From Vermiculatibacterium agrestimuris (GTDB lineage Bacteria; Bacillota; Clostridia; Oscillospirales; Oscillospiraceae), in assembly GCF_943193085.1 (NCBI RefSeq), contig NZ_CALPCU010000009.1, forward strand, positions 1 to 64,000: a stretch of DNA of 64,000 nucleotides, in the 5' to 3' direction. Both the position numbers and the translations under genes were made by a program. The notes beneath the pieces are model-generated. The model had not been told where the DNA came from, ran no database searches, and saw only the letters and a list, made by a program, of their open reading frames with translations. Positions 44,098 to 51,996 of this stretch are shown one piece after another. Numbering within the stretch: position 1 is the stretch's first letter; each line of letters begins with the position of its first letter.

Positions 44098-44939
44098 CCG
44101 TCCACGTCCGCACGAGTCCACCCGTGCGCCTCCATGGCGTTGACCAGCGCCTTGCCTTCCTCCCGGCTCAGCCGGACTTTCCATTTCATATCCTTCAGGG
44201 TGCTAGCTCCTGGCGAGGTCTCCTCCGCCAGAGCCTCCAGCTCTGTTTTCGTTGCCGTCACGATCTGATGGGCCCGCACAGGTGTCTTCGCCGCCGGCAG
44301 CGCCTCCACATCCGGCAGCGTGAGCACCTGTCCCACATAGATCAGATCAGGGTTTGCGATATTATTGGCGGCGGCCAGCTTGCCGTACAGGCCGGCGTTC
44401 CCGTAGACCCACTTGGCGATGGCGGAGAGGGTGTCCCCTCTCTGGATCACGTAAGTGGCGGCGTGGGTCGGCTCAGTTTCCACCGATCTGGCTTCGTTGC
44501 CTGCCTCTGTGAGCTCTGTGGCGCTCGCCGTCAGCAGACGGTAACCACGCATGGGTATGGTCACATAGAGATCCCCCGTGCCGTCCCGTTCCCCATATTG
44601 GATCGGATCCAGCAGCACCAGTGCGTTCACCGGTGTGCCGGCCACGATGAACCGAACCGGTACGCCGCTGTCGCTCCACTTCTCCAGCGTCTCCAGCGGC
44701 ACAAAGGGATCCACGGACGACCCGGGCTGGGCGAAGGGATAGGCCCGGGATGGAAAAAAGCACTCGATGGTCTCATCCAGCAGAGTGGGCTCACCGGGCA
44801 AATTGACCTCCCCCGTGCCGTGCATGTCCACCTTTACCGCCTTGCGCCCATGGGTGATCTGATATCCGGCCGGGGTCACCGGAAGCACAAAGACCTCCTC
44901 TGTCCTGGTGTTCTTAAAAATAAACTGTTTTCCGGCCAT
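44094..44939 (-). CDS. xkdP: Phage tail protein with LysM domain, XkdP-like
   Basis: The 281-residue protein has an N-terminal phage domain (FIFKNTRTEEVFVLPVTP) and a LysM domain at about 168-225 (YVIQRGDTLSAIAKWVYGN, then LIYVGQVLTLPD), which may bind peptidoglycan. It lies between the tape measure and the hub, the XkdP position. GGAGG precedes the start. Confidence 0.9.
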   Translation of the reverse strand: MAGKQFIFKNTRTEEVFVLPVTPAGYQITHGRKAVKVDMHGTGEVNLPGEPTLLDETIECFFPSRAYPFAQPGSSVDPFVPLETLEKWSDSGVPVRFIVAGTPVNALVLLDPIQYGERDGTGDLYVTIPMRGYRLLTASATELTEAGNEARSVETEPTHAATYVIQRGDTLSAIAKWVYGNAGLYGKLAAANNIANPDLIYVGQVLTLPDVEALPAAKTPVRAHQIVTATKTELEALAEETSPGASTLKDMKWKVRLSREEGKALVNAMEAHGWTRADVDG

Positions 44940-44954
44940 ATCGTCGTCGCCTCC

Positions 44955-46937
44955 TCACGGCTGCGCAAGCTGTAGATCCCGGAGCAGCCTCTGGGCGAAG
45001 AGATCCGCCGCCCGCTCCGGATCCCCCACCTCGCTGCCGAAGCTCACCTGTCCGATCTGCACGCTGACCCCCCCGCCGCCGTAGTCGGCCTGCCTGGCCT
45101 CCCGGGCGGTGAGCACCCGCTCCCCCTGGTGGAGGAGCGCCGGATAATTGTCATAGGGTACCCGATCCAGCCCGTAGGCGTAGCCCGGCATTTTCACGCC
45201 CCAGACATACCCCTCTCCTGTCTCAGTACTCCCCCGGAAACCTGAGCCCGGCGTCCATCTGCTCATAGCCCCTGCCGCCAGGCCTTTGGAATACTCCTGT
45301 CCCTTCTCGTAGCCGGCAGACCAGTATTCGCTGCTGAGCGACGTGTCGTTTCGGATCTGTTCGATCATGGTCAGCTCCGACTCCCGCAGCAGCTTGGCTC
45401 CATCTGAGGCATTATACTCATTTTGTGCCTTGACCTTGGCCTCCATCAGAAGGCGTCCAGCCTCAGCGTAGCCCTCATCCGTTCCGGCCGCCATGGCCTC
45501 CTTGTATGCGTCAGACTCCAGAACATCCTGCTGGGCCTGACGTAAAAATCGCTCCTTCTCGTTTTCCAGAGAAGCATACCATGCGCCGATGGCCTTATTG
45601 GCCGCCTCCATCTGCTCGCCGCTCTCCCCGGAAAGAAAGCTGATCTGGTCGTTCAGTCCCTGCTTCCTGACCTCATTGAAGCCCTCGCCATAGGCGTTTT
45701 GCTGTTCCTGTTCCAGTCCCTCCAGGGTAGAGGTCAGACCAGAAAAGGTCTTGGACTGCTCCAGCATGGATCCGGAAAACTTCTCCGTCAGAGCCTTCAG
45801 GATGATCTTCACCGCGTCGCCGCCGGCAATCTCTCCCTTGGAGATCTGCTCGTAGATAGTCCCCTGATCCACCCCATAGGCGTCGGCCAGCATCCCCACG
45901 GCGCCGATGCCCCGGTCATTGAGGATATTGAGATACTCCAGGGTGGTCTTGTCGCTGGATTTCATCCGGCCCAGGGCGGTGGCCACCATGGTCATGTCGC
46001 CGGTTCCCATGCCCAGAGCCGCCCCTGCGTCTCCGATGGTCTGCAGTACCGGCAAGATGCTGTTCGCTCCATAGCCATAAGTGGCCAGGGTCTTGCTCAT
46101 AGCCGTAAGGTCGTCATAGAGGAAGGGAGTGGTGTTGGCCATGTCCACCAGGTCGCTGAGATACCCCTGGGCGGTGTTCCTGCTGCCAAAAAGCGTGGAG
46201 AAGGAGATCAGATCCCTCTCCCGCCCGGCCGCGATCCCGGAACCGGAGGAGATGTCGCCCGCCCGGGCCGAGACCACATTTTCCGCCGCCTCCTGAACAT
46301 AGCTCTTGAATGCCTCGTCCTCTGCCTGGAAGATCTGGGCGCCGCCGGAGGCAAGGCCTGACAAGCCGCCCACCGCGGCGCCGATGGCTGTCCCGGCCGG
46401 CCCCATCATGGATCCCACAGCCGCCCCGGAAATGACCCCGGACAGGATCCCACTGGCTGCCCGGGCCATCGGCTCCCCAACGGTGCTGCTGAGGAAGCTG
46501 TCTCCCAGCTGATTGGCCGCCTGGCTGACCATCCGCCCCAGCCCGGCGCTCATAAGCCCCTTGGCCAGCCCGCCCTCATTTCCTGCCCTCCGTCCGGCGT
46601 CCGAAGTTCCCTTGATCTGCCGCTCCGTCTGCCTGAGTTCGTCGTTGACGCTCTTCAGCTCGTCCCGCAGCCCGTTGAGCTTCATCTGATTGGCGGTGGC
46701 CGCCGCCTTTTTCAGGGCGTCCCCCGTCCCGTCCAACGTCTTCTCTGTCTCACGCAGGGCTTTCTGGGCGTCCTTCACGTCGATCTGGAGCGACGCCTTT
46801 TTCTTGCTCAACGTCTCCAGCTTTTTTTGCAGCTCCTCCGCATCCTTGGAAAATGCCTTGGTACTGTCCCGCATGGCCTTCACCTTGTCGGAATACCGAT
46901 CCTCCGCCTTAATGACGATGGAGGTCTCTTCCGCCAT
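44955..46937 (-). CDS. Phage tail tape measure protein
   Basis: This 660-residue protein fixes tail length. It has a long N-terminal coiled coil (about 10-110: EELQKKLETLSKKKASLQ), a Gly/Ala-rich hydrophobic segment (SGVISGAAVGSMMGPAGTAI) likely to insert in a membrane, a tape-measure domain (FLYDDLTAMSKTLATYGYG) and a C-terminal part. It is short for a tape measure, suggesting a short tail. The ATG at 46937 follows AAGGAGG; the frame to 47081 extends through a divergent promoter and is rejected. Confidence 0.9.
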   Translation of the reverse strand: MAEETSIVIKAEDRYSDKVKAMRDSTKAFSKDAEELQKKLETLSKKKASLQIDVKDAQKALRETEKTLDGTGDALKKAAATANQMKLNGLRDELKSVNDELRQTERQIKGTSDAGRRAGNEGGLAKGLMSAGLGRMVSQAANQLGDSFLSSTVGEPMARAASGILSGVISGAAVGSMMGPAGTAIGAAVGGLSGLASGGAQIFQAEDEAFKSYVQEAAENVVSARAGDISSGSGIAAGRERDLISFSTLFGSRNTAQGYLSDLVDMANTTPFLYDDLTAMSKTLATYGYGANSILPVLQTIGDAGAALGMGTGDMTMVATALGRMKSSDKTTLEYLNILNDRGIGAVGMLADAYGVDQGTIYEQISKGEIAGGDAVKIILKALTEKFSGSMLEQSKTFSGLTSTLEGLEQEQQNAYGEGFNEVRKQGLNDQISFLSGESGEQMEAANKAIGAWYASLENEKERFLRQAQQDVLESDAYKEAMAAGTDEGYAEAGRLLMEAKVKAQNEYNASDGAKLLRESELTMIEQIRNDTSLSSEYWSAGYEKGQEYSKGLAAGAMSRWTPGSGFRGSTETGEGYVWGVKMPGYAYGLDRVPYDNYPALLHQGERVLTAREARQADYGGGGVSVQIGQVSFGSEVGDPERAADLFAQRLLRDLQLAQP

Positions 46938-46949
46938 ACCCTCGCCTCC

Positions 46950-46978
46950 TTGACATTTCACATTGTTTTCGCTATACT
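46950..46978 (+). promoter_or_regulatory. Promoter of the plus-strand moron
   Basis: TTGACA (46950-46955) and TATACT (46973-46978) are 17 bases apart, 37 bases before the start of the small membrane protein gene. It is a strong host-type promoter pointing against the phage late operon. Confidence 0.85.
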
Positions 46979-47014
46979 GATAATAATAGATCTTCCGTGA
47001 AAGGAGGCTCCGCC

Positions 47015-47275
47015 ATGAAGGACTTCTGGAAAAAACTGTTTGTTGACGGGGCCTTTGACGACCCCGGGGAGAAGGAGCCATCCCTGTACCGGAGAGCCAA
47101 GAACGCCCTCCGGGGAGACGCCTGGCTCACCTATCTCTGGTTCATCCTTGGCCTGTTCAGCCTGGTTGCCGCCTGCTTCATGGGCCTTATAGGCGAACTT
47201 GGCCTTCTCCTCGCCTCCATCGCCGCAGCCCTCCTGTCCTTCTGGGCCTGGATGGCCGGCATCGGCCTGATCTGA
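47015..47275 (+). CDS. Small two-helix membrane protein, probable prophage moron
   Basis: The 86-residue product has a charged N-terminal 40 residues (MKDFWKKLFVDGAFDD) and two adjacent membrane helices (WFILGLFSLVAACFMGLI and LASIAAALLSFWAWMAGIG). The ATG at 47015 lies after AAAGGAGG. The gene is the only plus-strand gene in the structural region, has its own promoter and terminator, and sits between the tape measure and the tail chaperone genes. This is the layout of a moron expressed from the lysogen. Superinfection exclusion or host membrane effects are possible; function is not shown. Confidence 0.75.
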   Translation: MKDFWKKLFVDGAFDDPGEKEPSLYRRAKNALRGDAWLTYLWFILGLFSLVAACFMGLIGELGLLLASIAAALLSFWAWMAGIGLI

Positions 47276-47308
47276 ACCGGCGTCCGATTCGGATCCGCTT
47301 CTCCTCCC

Positions 47309-47341
47309 AACCGCCCTGCCCTCCCCGGCAGGGCGGTTTTT
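47309..47341 (+). terminator. Terminator of the plus-strand moron
   Basis: AACCGCCCTGCC (47309-47320) and GGCAGGGCGGTT (47327-47338) form a 12-bp stem with a six-base loop, followed by TTTTT. It lies 33 bases past the moron stop and just beyond the end of the convergent tail chaperone extension. Confidence 0.92.
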
Positions 47342-47913
47342 CTATGTCTGCTGACTTTGGTCGCACTCATAGGAGGCCAGGGCAAAGGTCAGGTCTCTGC
47401 CCCCCTCGCCCATGCTGTAATAGGCCTCGGGAGGCCAGTGATGGTGGTGGAACAGGTAATATACCAGCTCCAGCTCCCTGTCACTGCCCTCCCTCAGCCG
47501 TTTTTTATCTCTTCGATGGTGGTCTTGCGGTAGCCGCTCAGCCGCTCGACGGCCCGGGCCAGATCCTCGATCTCCCCGGGCAGCAGCGCCGCCTTCACCG
47601 TCTCCGCCGGCGTAGCGCCGCCGAATCTCTTCTGCAGCTCCGGGCTTTTCCAGTCCGGCTCCACGCACCCCGCCAGCAGGATGTGTACGTTCATGTCCAC
47701 CCCGCTGCCGTTCTGGATGGAGGTCACCTTCCCGTAGGGCAAGCCCCGCAGGGTAAACACCACCGGCGACCCCGTCAGTGCGCTCAGCCGCTTTATTTCA
47801 AAGCGGGCGGTGGGCAGATCTTTGAGTACGTTGGGCAGCTCCGGCCGGAGCAGCAGCTCCAGCAGAGTGGGCTTTGCCTCTTCAGGCTTTTCCCTCATCA
47901 ACTCTTCTGCCAT
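47342..47913 (-). CDS. Tail assembly chaperone, long form made by programmed -1 frameshift
   Basis: This 191-residue product uses the short chaperone (codons to 47500) and then the -1 frame to a stop at 47342. The shift is expected at the A AAA AAC heptamer (47500-47506). The extension encodes RLREGSDRELELVYYLFHHH, then MGEGGRDLTFALASYECDQ. In lambda (gpG-gpGT) and in many tailed phages the long form joins tape measure to tube and is made in small amounts. The reading frame is visible; the frameshift itself is inferred. Confidence 0.75.
47494..47913 (-). CDS. xkdN: Tail assembly chaperone, short form (XkdN-like)
   Basis: The 139-residue protein matches the XkdN-like family: LLLRPELPNVLKDLPTARF-type N-terminus, a middle RLSALTGSPVVFTLRGL and the C-terminal DLARAVERLSGYRKTTIEEI. 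It assists tail tube assembly on the tape measure. The ATG at 47913 overlaps the tail tube stop. It ends at a TGA two codons past the slippery heptamer. Confidence 0.85.
   Translation of the reverse strand: MAEELMREKPEEAKPTLLELLLRPELPNVLKDLPTARFEIKRLSALTGSPVVFTLRGLPYGKVTSIQNGSGVDMNVHILLAGCVEPDWKSPELQKRFGGATPAETVKAALLPGEIEDLARAVERLSGYRKTTIEEIKNG
47500..47506 (-). promoter_or_regulatory. Slippery heptamer A AAA AAC for -1 frameshifting
   Basis: In the zero frame the codons are ATA AAA AAC GGC TGA, so the heptamer A-AAA-AAC lies in the canonical phase, six bases before the stop. A -1 shift continues the frame for 52 codons. Confidence 0.8.
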
Positions 47914-48353
47914 CACCGCACCTCCACCAGATCCAGCAGATCATAGTCACTGAAGGTAAAAGGCTTGGTGATGGAGCCCAGCCTGGCGGCGGCCCAGTCG
48001 GCCAGGGTCAGGTCGTCAAGGGACACATTGGACACGCTGACCCGCTCCGCGCCCCAGCTGTCGGGATCGGCCAGCTTGGACACCAGGGTATACCGGCGAT
48101 CCACGCCCTTCTTGACGTCTTTTTCCTTCTCCAGAAAGCCGCTGTCCACATGGAAGATGGTCATGCTGCCGGCTCCCTTGGCGGAGATCATCTTGGCGTC
48201 CTCCATGATCTGCCCGCAGAAGATCACCGTCTCCTTGTTCTTGGTCACCTTGGCCTGAAATTCACTGACCTCGGCGATCTTCTCGCCGTCGCACCAGAGC
48301 TCACCGTAGGTGCCGCTCATGACCCGCTTGGCGCTGTCTACTGTTCTTGCCAT
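47913..48353 (-). CDS. xkdM: Phage tail tube protein, XkdM-like
   Basis: This 146-residue protein forms the inner tube of the contractile tail. It matches the XkdM/DUF2001 family, with the N-terminal MSGTYGELWCDGEKIAEV, the middle KGAGSMTIFHV and a C-terminal FSDYDLLDLV. It directly follows the sheath gene. Confidence 0.92.
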   Translation of the reverse strand: MARTVDSAKRVMSGTYGELWCDGEKIAEVSEFQAKVTKNKETVIFCGQIMEDAKMISAKGAGSMTIFHVDSGFLEKEKDVKKGVDRRYTLVSKLADPDSWGAERVSVSNVSLDDLTLADWAAARLGSITKPFTFSDYDLLDLVEVR

Positions 48354-48366
48354 TGGTTATCCCCCC

Positions 48367-49458
48367 TCAGTTATCAATGAACTTGGCCGAGAAATCCTCC
48401 ATGGCGTCCATGAGCTTTCCGCCATAGAGCAAAAACACCCAGGATCCGGTATCCGCCTCCTTGATGGCCTGCTCATCCATTCCGGAGGTGTCCACCCCCT
48501 GCTCCCGCAGCCAGGCCTCCTGGCTCTCCACGTCGATCTCCGCCCAGCTGCTCCCGGGGTACAGCACCCCGTCGGTCTCCAGCTGCTTGAGAAAGGCCTT
48601 TACCCCGGTCAGCAGGATGCACTTGTTGTCATAGCCGTTGGGATATCGGCCCAGATAGGTGTCCTGGATGGTGGTGCGCATGTAGTAGTCCACCAGATCC
48701 ATGCCCTCCACCAGCTTGATCTTGCTCCACTCCTCCCGGCCCTTGTCGGGCACGGTAGTCATGGAATTGACCCCCCGGGCGATCTTGGCCTTCAGCCCGT
48801 CGTGGAGGAGGATCAGCTTGCCGGCGGCAATGGCGGCATTCTGCTCTGTCTCCGTCCGGACGGTGACGCCCGTCACCTCACTCAGGGGCGCGTAGGTGGC
48901 GCTCATCCCCGCAGGGACTCCGGCCAGGATCCCGGCGATGCGGCTGGCGTACTCCCCGGCGGTGTAGACCTTGCTCCCCACCGTCACCCCCGTCTCACAG
49001 AAGTTGATCACCCCCATGTCGTCGGGTGCCGGATCGGCGTTGGCCGCCACCAGCTTCTCGGTGTAGTGCTTGGCCCGCCTGGCTTTCACCCAGGTCACCG
49101 CCGACGTCACCTCAGCCGATGTGGCGTCGGGCGGCAGGGCCACATAGTCCATCCCCTGGCTCTCCAGCTCCTTCAGGCCGCCGGCCACCGCACCCGTCTC
49201 CTCCGGGTCGACCACCACCACCCGGACAAGCCCCGGTGTGCCCCGGTCGCTGCCCTGAAAGGCCCTCTGGATATAGGCCTTGTTCTCCTGCCCCAGCTCC
49301 ACGGGGATCTGAGCCCAGTTTGTCAGCACATGGACTCCCTGCTCCTTGGCGTCCCGGATCACCAGGCCTACATATCCACGCTTGTTCCGGTTGGTCACCG
49401 CTCTGGCGGCGCTCTCAAACTGGAGCACCAGGCTGGGCAGTGTGTTCTTTGTCGGCAT
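48367..49458 (-). CDS. xkdK: Phage tail sheath protein, XkdK-like
   Basis: The 363-residue protein is the contractile sheath. Recognisable parts are VTNRNKRGYVGLVIRD near the N-terminus, ATSAEVTSAVTWVKARRAKHY in the middle (long helix) and KLVEGMDLVDYYMRTTIQD with YLGRYPNGYDNK in the C-terminal domain that joins neighbouring subunits. It defines the phage as a myovirus. AAAGGA precedes the start. Confidence 0.93.
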   Translation of the reverse strand: MPTKNTLPSLVLQFESAARAVTNRNKRGYVGLVIRDAKEQGVHVLTNWAQIPVELGQENKAYIQRAFQGSDRGTPGLVRVVVVDPEETGAVAGGLKELESQGMDYVALPPDATSAEVTSAVTWVKARRAKHYTEKLVAANADPAPDDMGVINFCETGVTVGSKVYTAGEYASRIAGILAGVPAGMSATYAPLSEVTGVTVRTETEQNAAIAAGKLILLHDGLKAKIARGVNSMTTVPDKGREEWSKIKLVEGMDLVDYYMRTTIQDTYLGRYPNGYDNKCILLTGVKAFLKQLETDGVLYPGSSWAEIDVESQEAWLREQGVDTSGMDEQAIKEADTGSWVFLLYGGKLMDAMEDFSAKFIDN

Positions 49459-49462
49459 ACGA

Positions 49463-49915
49463 TCAGTCCTTTCTTCTCCATTCGATGTGTTCCATCATGG
49501 GCCCCTCATTCGGTGTCTGACCGGACAGTGTCGTTCTCGCCTCCATCCAGGAAAACACCAGCGTCACCTCGGCGCACTCCGGGGAGCCAAGGCCCCTCCG
49601 CGCCTGAGGCGTCAGCACTCGGTCTCCCACCCGCAGCGGCAGGGAAAACCGGCCCATGAGCCTGTCCTGCCGTCTGTTCAGCTCATCCCGGCTGCTGTCG
49701 GAATAGGCGTTGACCTTTTCCAAACAGGTCACCAGCAGCTCTGCCGTCCGCCGGATCAGCCCGGCGTTGGCGTCCGCGTCCTCCACCTTCCGGCACTCAA
49801 GAGTGAACGAGGGCCGCTTGAAATCCCTGGGGAGGAGATCCCGGTAGACCGGCTCGCCGGGATAGGCCTCCTTGATCGCGCCCTCCACGGCGTCCATCAA
49901 ATCGCCCAGCTCCAT
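49463..49915 (-). CDS. Phage tail terminator-like protein (DUF6838-type)
   Basis: This 150-residue protein has the pattern of DUF6838: YPGEPVYRDLLPRDFKRPSF, FTLE and an LVFSWMEART ending. Position between the gp10-like gene and the sheath suits a tail terminator or completion protein, which caps the tail before joining to the head. Confidence 0.75.
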   Translation of the reverse strand: MELGDLMDAVEGAIKEAYPGEPVYRDLLPRDFKRPSFTLECRKVEDADANAGLIRRTAELLVTCLEKVNAYSDSSRDELNRRQDRLMGRFSLPLRVGDRVLTPQARRGLGSPECAEVTLVFSWMEARTTLSGQTPNEGPMMEHIEWRRKD

Positions 49916-50332
49916 CTACAGCTCCGCCTCCTCCCGCAAACGCGCCTCAAAGCGTTCTATGGCCCGACGGACAATGGCTCGCGCGTTCTGCCGGGCTCCG
50001 GCGTAAAAGCCCTTACCCGGAACATATCCCCGCACTCCCGCCCGGTGTCCCGAGGTGATGGCATTGGTCACATACCCCACCGCATACCGCTTTCCCGCTC
50101 GGGTAGCCTCTGTCCAGGTCTTTGCCTTGGGCCGTACCGCCGCCCAGCCTCCGCCGGAACCGAGAAACCGATCCTGCCAGCTGCGCACTTTTCCGCGCCC
50201 GCCGATGCGCCGGTTCACATCTCCAAGTAATTCCTCCGACAGCTCCCGAAGCATCTCTCGCCGCGCCTCCGGAATGGTCTTGAGCAGGGTGCTGAATTTC
50301 TTGTCCAGTTCTTTGATGGTAACGCTCTGCAT
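49916..50332 (-). CDS. HK97 gp10-like minor head/tail-joining protein
   Basis: The 138-residue basic protein begins MQSVTIKELDKKFSTLLKTI and contains RRIGGRGKVRSWQDR and a C-terminal QNARAIVRRAIERFEARL helix, as in HK97 gp10 family neck proteins. The ATG at 50332 overlaps the previous stop by one base; a GTG one codon earlier is also open. Confidence 0.75.
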   Translation of the reverse strand: MQSVTIKELDKKFSTLLKTIPEARREMLRELSEELLGDVNRRIGGRGKVRSWQDRFLGSGGGWAAVRPKAKTWTEATRAGKRYAVGYVTNAITSGHRAGVRGYVPGKGFYAGARQNARAIVRRAIERFEARLREEAEL

Positions 50333-50943
50333 CACAGCTCCACCCTTCGGCCCAGCTCGTACTCGTTCTTGTAGGGATCCAGCTCGTGGGGCACCAGGAT
50401 CTCCCAGGGCTCGTCCTTCACCCAGACCAGATGGCCCGGCGTCAGCGTCACCTGCTTGGGTGTCACCAGAACCAGCGCCCGGTCATTCACCGACATGGGA
50501 GCCTCCTGGGCGTGACGGATATACTTTTCCGCCCGGACTGCCGGGAAGCACATCGGCTTGTCGCCGTCGATCCGGCACTCCACCGGCTCCGCCAGCGCCG
50601 CCCGAACCAGCAGGTGCCCGGGCCCCAGAGGCGTCACCGAGGTCAGGAAGCAAAATTGCTTTTTCCACTCGATGGCATTGGTCAAGTCCAGGCCCTGCCG
50701 CCGGAGGATCAACTCCACCTCCCGACCTCCCACGCCAGTATTGGCAAAAATGGCGGTGCGGTCGGTGGGCGTTACCTTGGCCCAGGCCTTCCGCTTCTCC
50801 CGCCATGTCCACTGAGCGGACTTCTGCCCCGTGTCAGATTCGGACACCTGGGCGCACCGGCATCGATGCGGGGAAACCCGGACGAACTCCAGCACCCTCA
50901 CCTTGTCCCGCAGCTCCCCCGCGTCAGGAATTTGTATCGGCAT
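50332..50943 (-). CDS. Phage head-tail adaptor/stopper-like protein
   Basis: The 203-residue protein starts MPIQIPDAGELRDKVRVLEF, as in phage head-closure proteins (gp16/SPP1 type), and has a WREKRKAWAKVTPTD strand. It is longer than the usual 110 residues; the extra C-terminal 90 residues (VTLTPGHLVWVKDEPWEILV) are strand-rich. It overlaps the head-tail connector gene by 20 bases. Confidence 0.75.
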   Translation of the reverse strand: MPIQIPDAGELRDKVRVLEFVRVSPHRCRCAQVSESDTGQKSAQWTWREKRKAWAKVTPTDRTAIFANTGVGGREVELILRRQGLDLTNAIEWKKQFCFLTSVTPLGPGHLLVRAALAEPVECRIDGDKPMCFPAVRAEKYIRHAQEAPMSVNDRALVLVTPKQVTLTPGHLVWVKDEPWEILVPHELDPYKNEYELGRRVEL

Positions 50944-51259
50944 CGTGATCTCCTCCCTCCGGCTCCGTCAGCTTGAGTTGATTGAGGATCATGCGCAGGT
51001 TGAGATTCTCCGGCACGGTTCCCGCCGTTTCCCGGCGCTCATAGTAGGCCAGGGTAAGGGCGTGGACGCACAGATCGTAAAGGGCCCGCCGGGGGCTCCC
51101 GGCAGGGGGCAGGCTCACCCCGGCCCCTGCCAGGTAACTCCGGGCCGAGAGGACAAGTCCCGTCACCAAAGCGTCCTCCTCGTCCCCCTCGATCCTCAGA
51201 TAGCTCTTACACGCCGCCAGCTCCTCAGGGTATAAGGCCCAGTCCTCCTCACCAGCCAT
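50924..51259 (-). CDS. Phage head-tail connector protein (gp6-like)
   Basis: This 111-residue helical protein has the connector pattern: AACKSYLRIEGDEEDALVTGLV and YDLCVHALTLAYYERRE. It sits on the portal and passes DNA to the tail. GGAGGG precedes the start. Confidence 0.88.
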   Translation of the reverse strand: MAGEEDWALYPEELAACKSYLRIEGDEEDALVTGLVLSARSYLAGAGVSLPPAGSPRRALYDLCVHALTLAYYERRETAGTVPENLNLRMILNQLKLTEPEGGDHDADTNS

Positions 51260-51262
51260 ATC

Positions 51263-51523
51263 TCAGCCCTCCCGGAGGAACCGATCCATCACCCAGCCGG
51301 TATGATCGTGCGTGGTCACCAGTGACCACTTGGGCACCTTGACCCCGCCGGGCAGGGGGAGGAGCCCCACCTCAGCGCCGTTCGTCAGCACGTCCAGCCG
51401 CTTAAAGTCCAGGTGTGGCCCCTCCCGCAGGCTCAGGCCGTTGGGTGCATCTACAACGTGACAGAGCACATTGGCTTCATCCTTGTCCTTCTTGGCCGCC
51501 GCAGCAGTCGTTTTCGTCGCCAT
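51263..51523 (-). CDS. Small SH3-like domain phage protein
   Basis: The 86-residue product has an Ala/Lys-rich head and an SH3b-like domain (GLSLREGPHLDFKRLDVL, then GWVMDRFLRE). SH3b domains often bind cell wall, but here the gene lies among head genes, so a capsid decoration or neck role is possible. It lies three bases before the connector gene. Confidence 0.75.
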   Translation of the reverse strand: MATKTTAAAAKKDKDEANVLCHVVDAPNGLSLREGPHLDFKRLDVLTNGAEVGLLPLPGGVKVPKWSLVTTHDHTGWVMDRFLREG

Positions 51524-51536
51524 GATCCTTCCTCCT

Positions 51537-51983
51537 TCAGCCCGCGGGCTGGTTGTTGGCCGCTGCGCCTACCACCTTGACCGTGGCGCCGGTGTCCTCC
51601 GGATAGTGGCCGCAGTCCAGGATGACGGCGGCGCCGGAGAGCACGGCGGCGGCGCCGTTGTTGGTGACCTTCACCTTCAGGTACCGGCCCATTGTGGGCC
51701 GTACCAGGCCGGACAGCTCCACCACGTGGTCGGTCACGCCGCCGGTGGGAGCGGTGTAGGTCACGCTGTCCAGGGTCTTTCCGTCGGTGCCGTCGGCGGC
51801 GTTGCCGGTGGACAGCTCCACCGTCACGCTCTTATCGGCGGCCACCGCCCCCAGCTGAACCGCCACGCAAAAGCTGTGCCGGCCCTGCAGATCGATGGCC
51901 CCGCCCTGGGCGCTGCCCGCCGCGGCGATGCTCTGAGGCACCAGTGCGGTCAGAATGGCGTACTGCTCATGGATAAGATTCAT
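51537..51983 (-). CDS. Probable capsid decoration/head fibre protein
   Basis: This 148-residue protein is Ala/Gly/Val-rich and strand-dominated, with SVTVELSTGNAADGTDGKTL and RYLKVKVTNNGAAAVL. It lies directly behind the major capsid gene, the usual place for decoration proteins. No family is certain. Confidence 0.65.
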   Translation of the reverse strand: MNLIHEQYAILTALVPQSIAAAGSAQGGAIDLQGRHSFCVAVQLGAVAADKSVTVELSTGNAADGTDGKTLDSVTYTAPTGGVTDHVVELSGLVRPTMGRYLKVKVTNNGAAAVLSGAAVILDCGHYPEDTGATVKVVGAAANNQPAG

Positions 51984-51996
51984 AATGATCCTCCTC

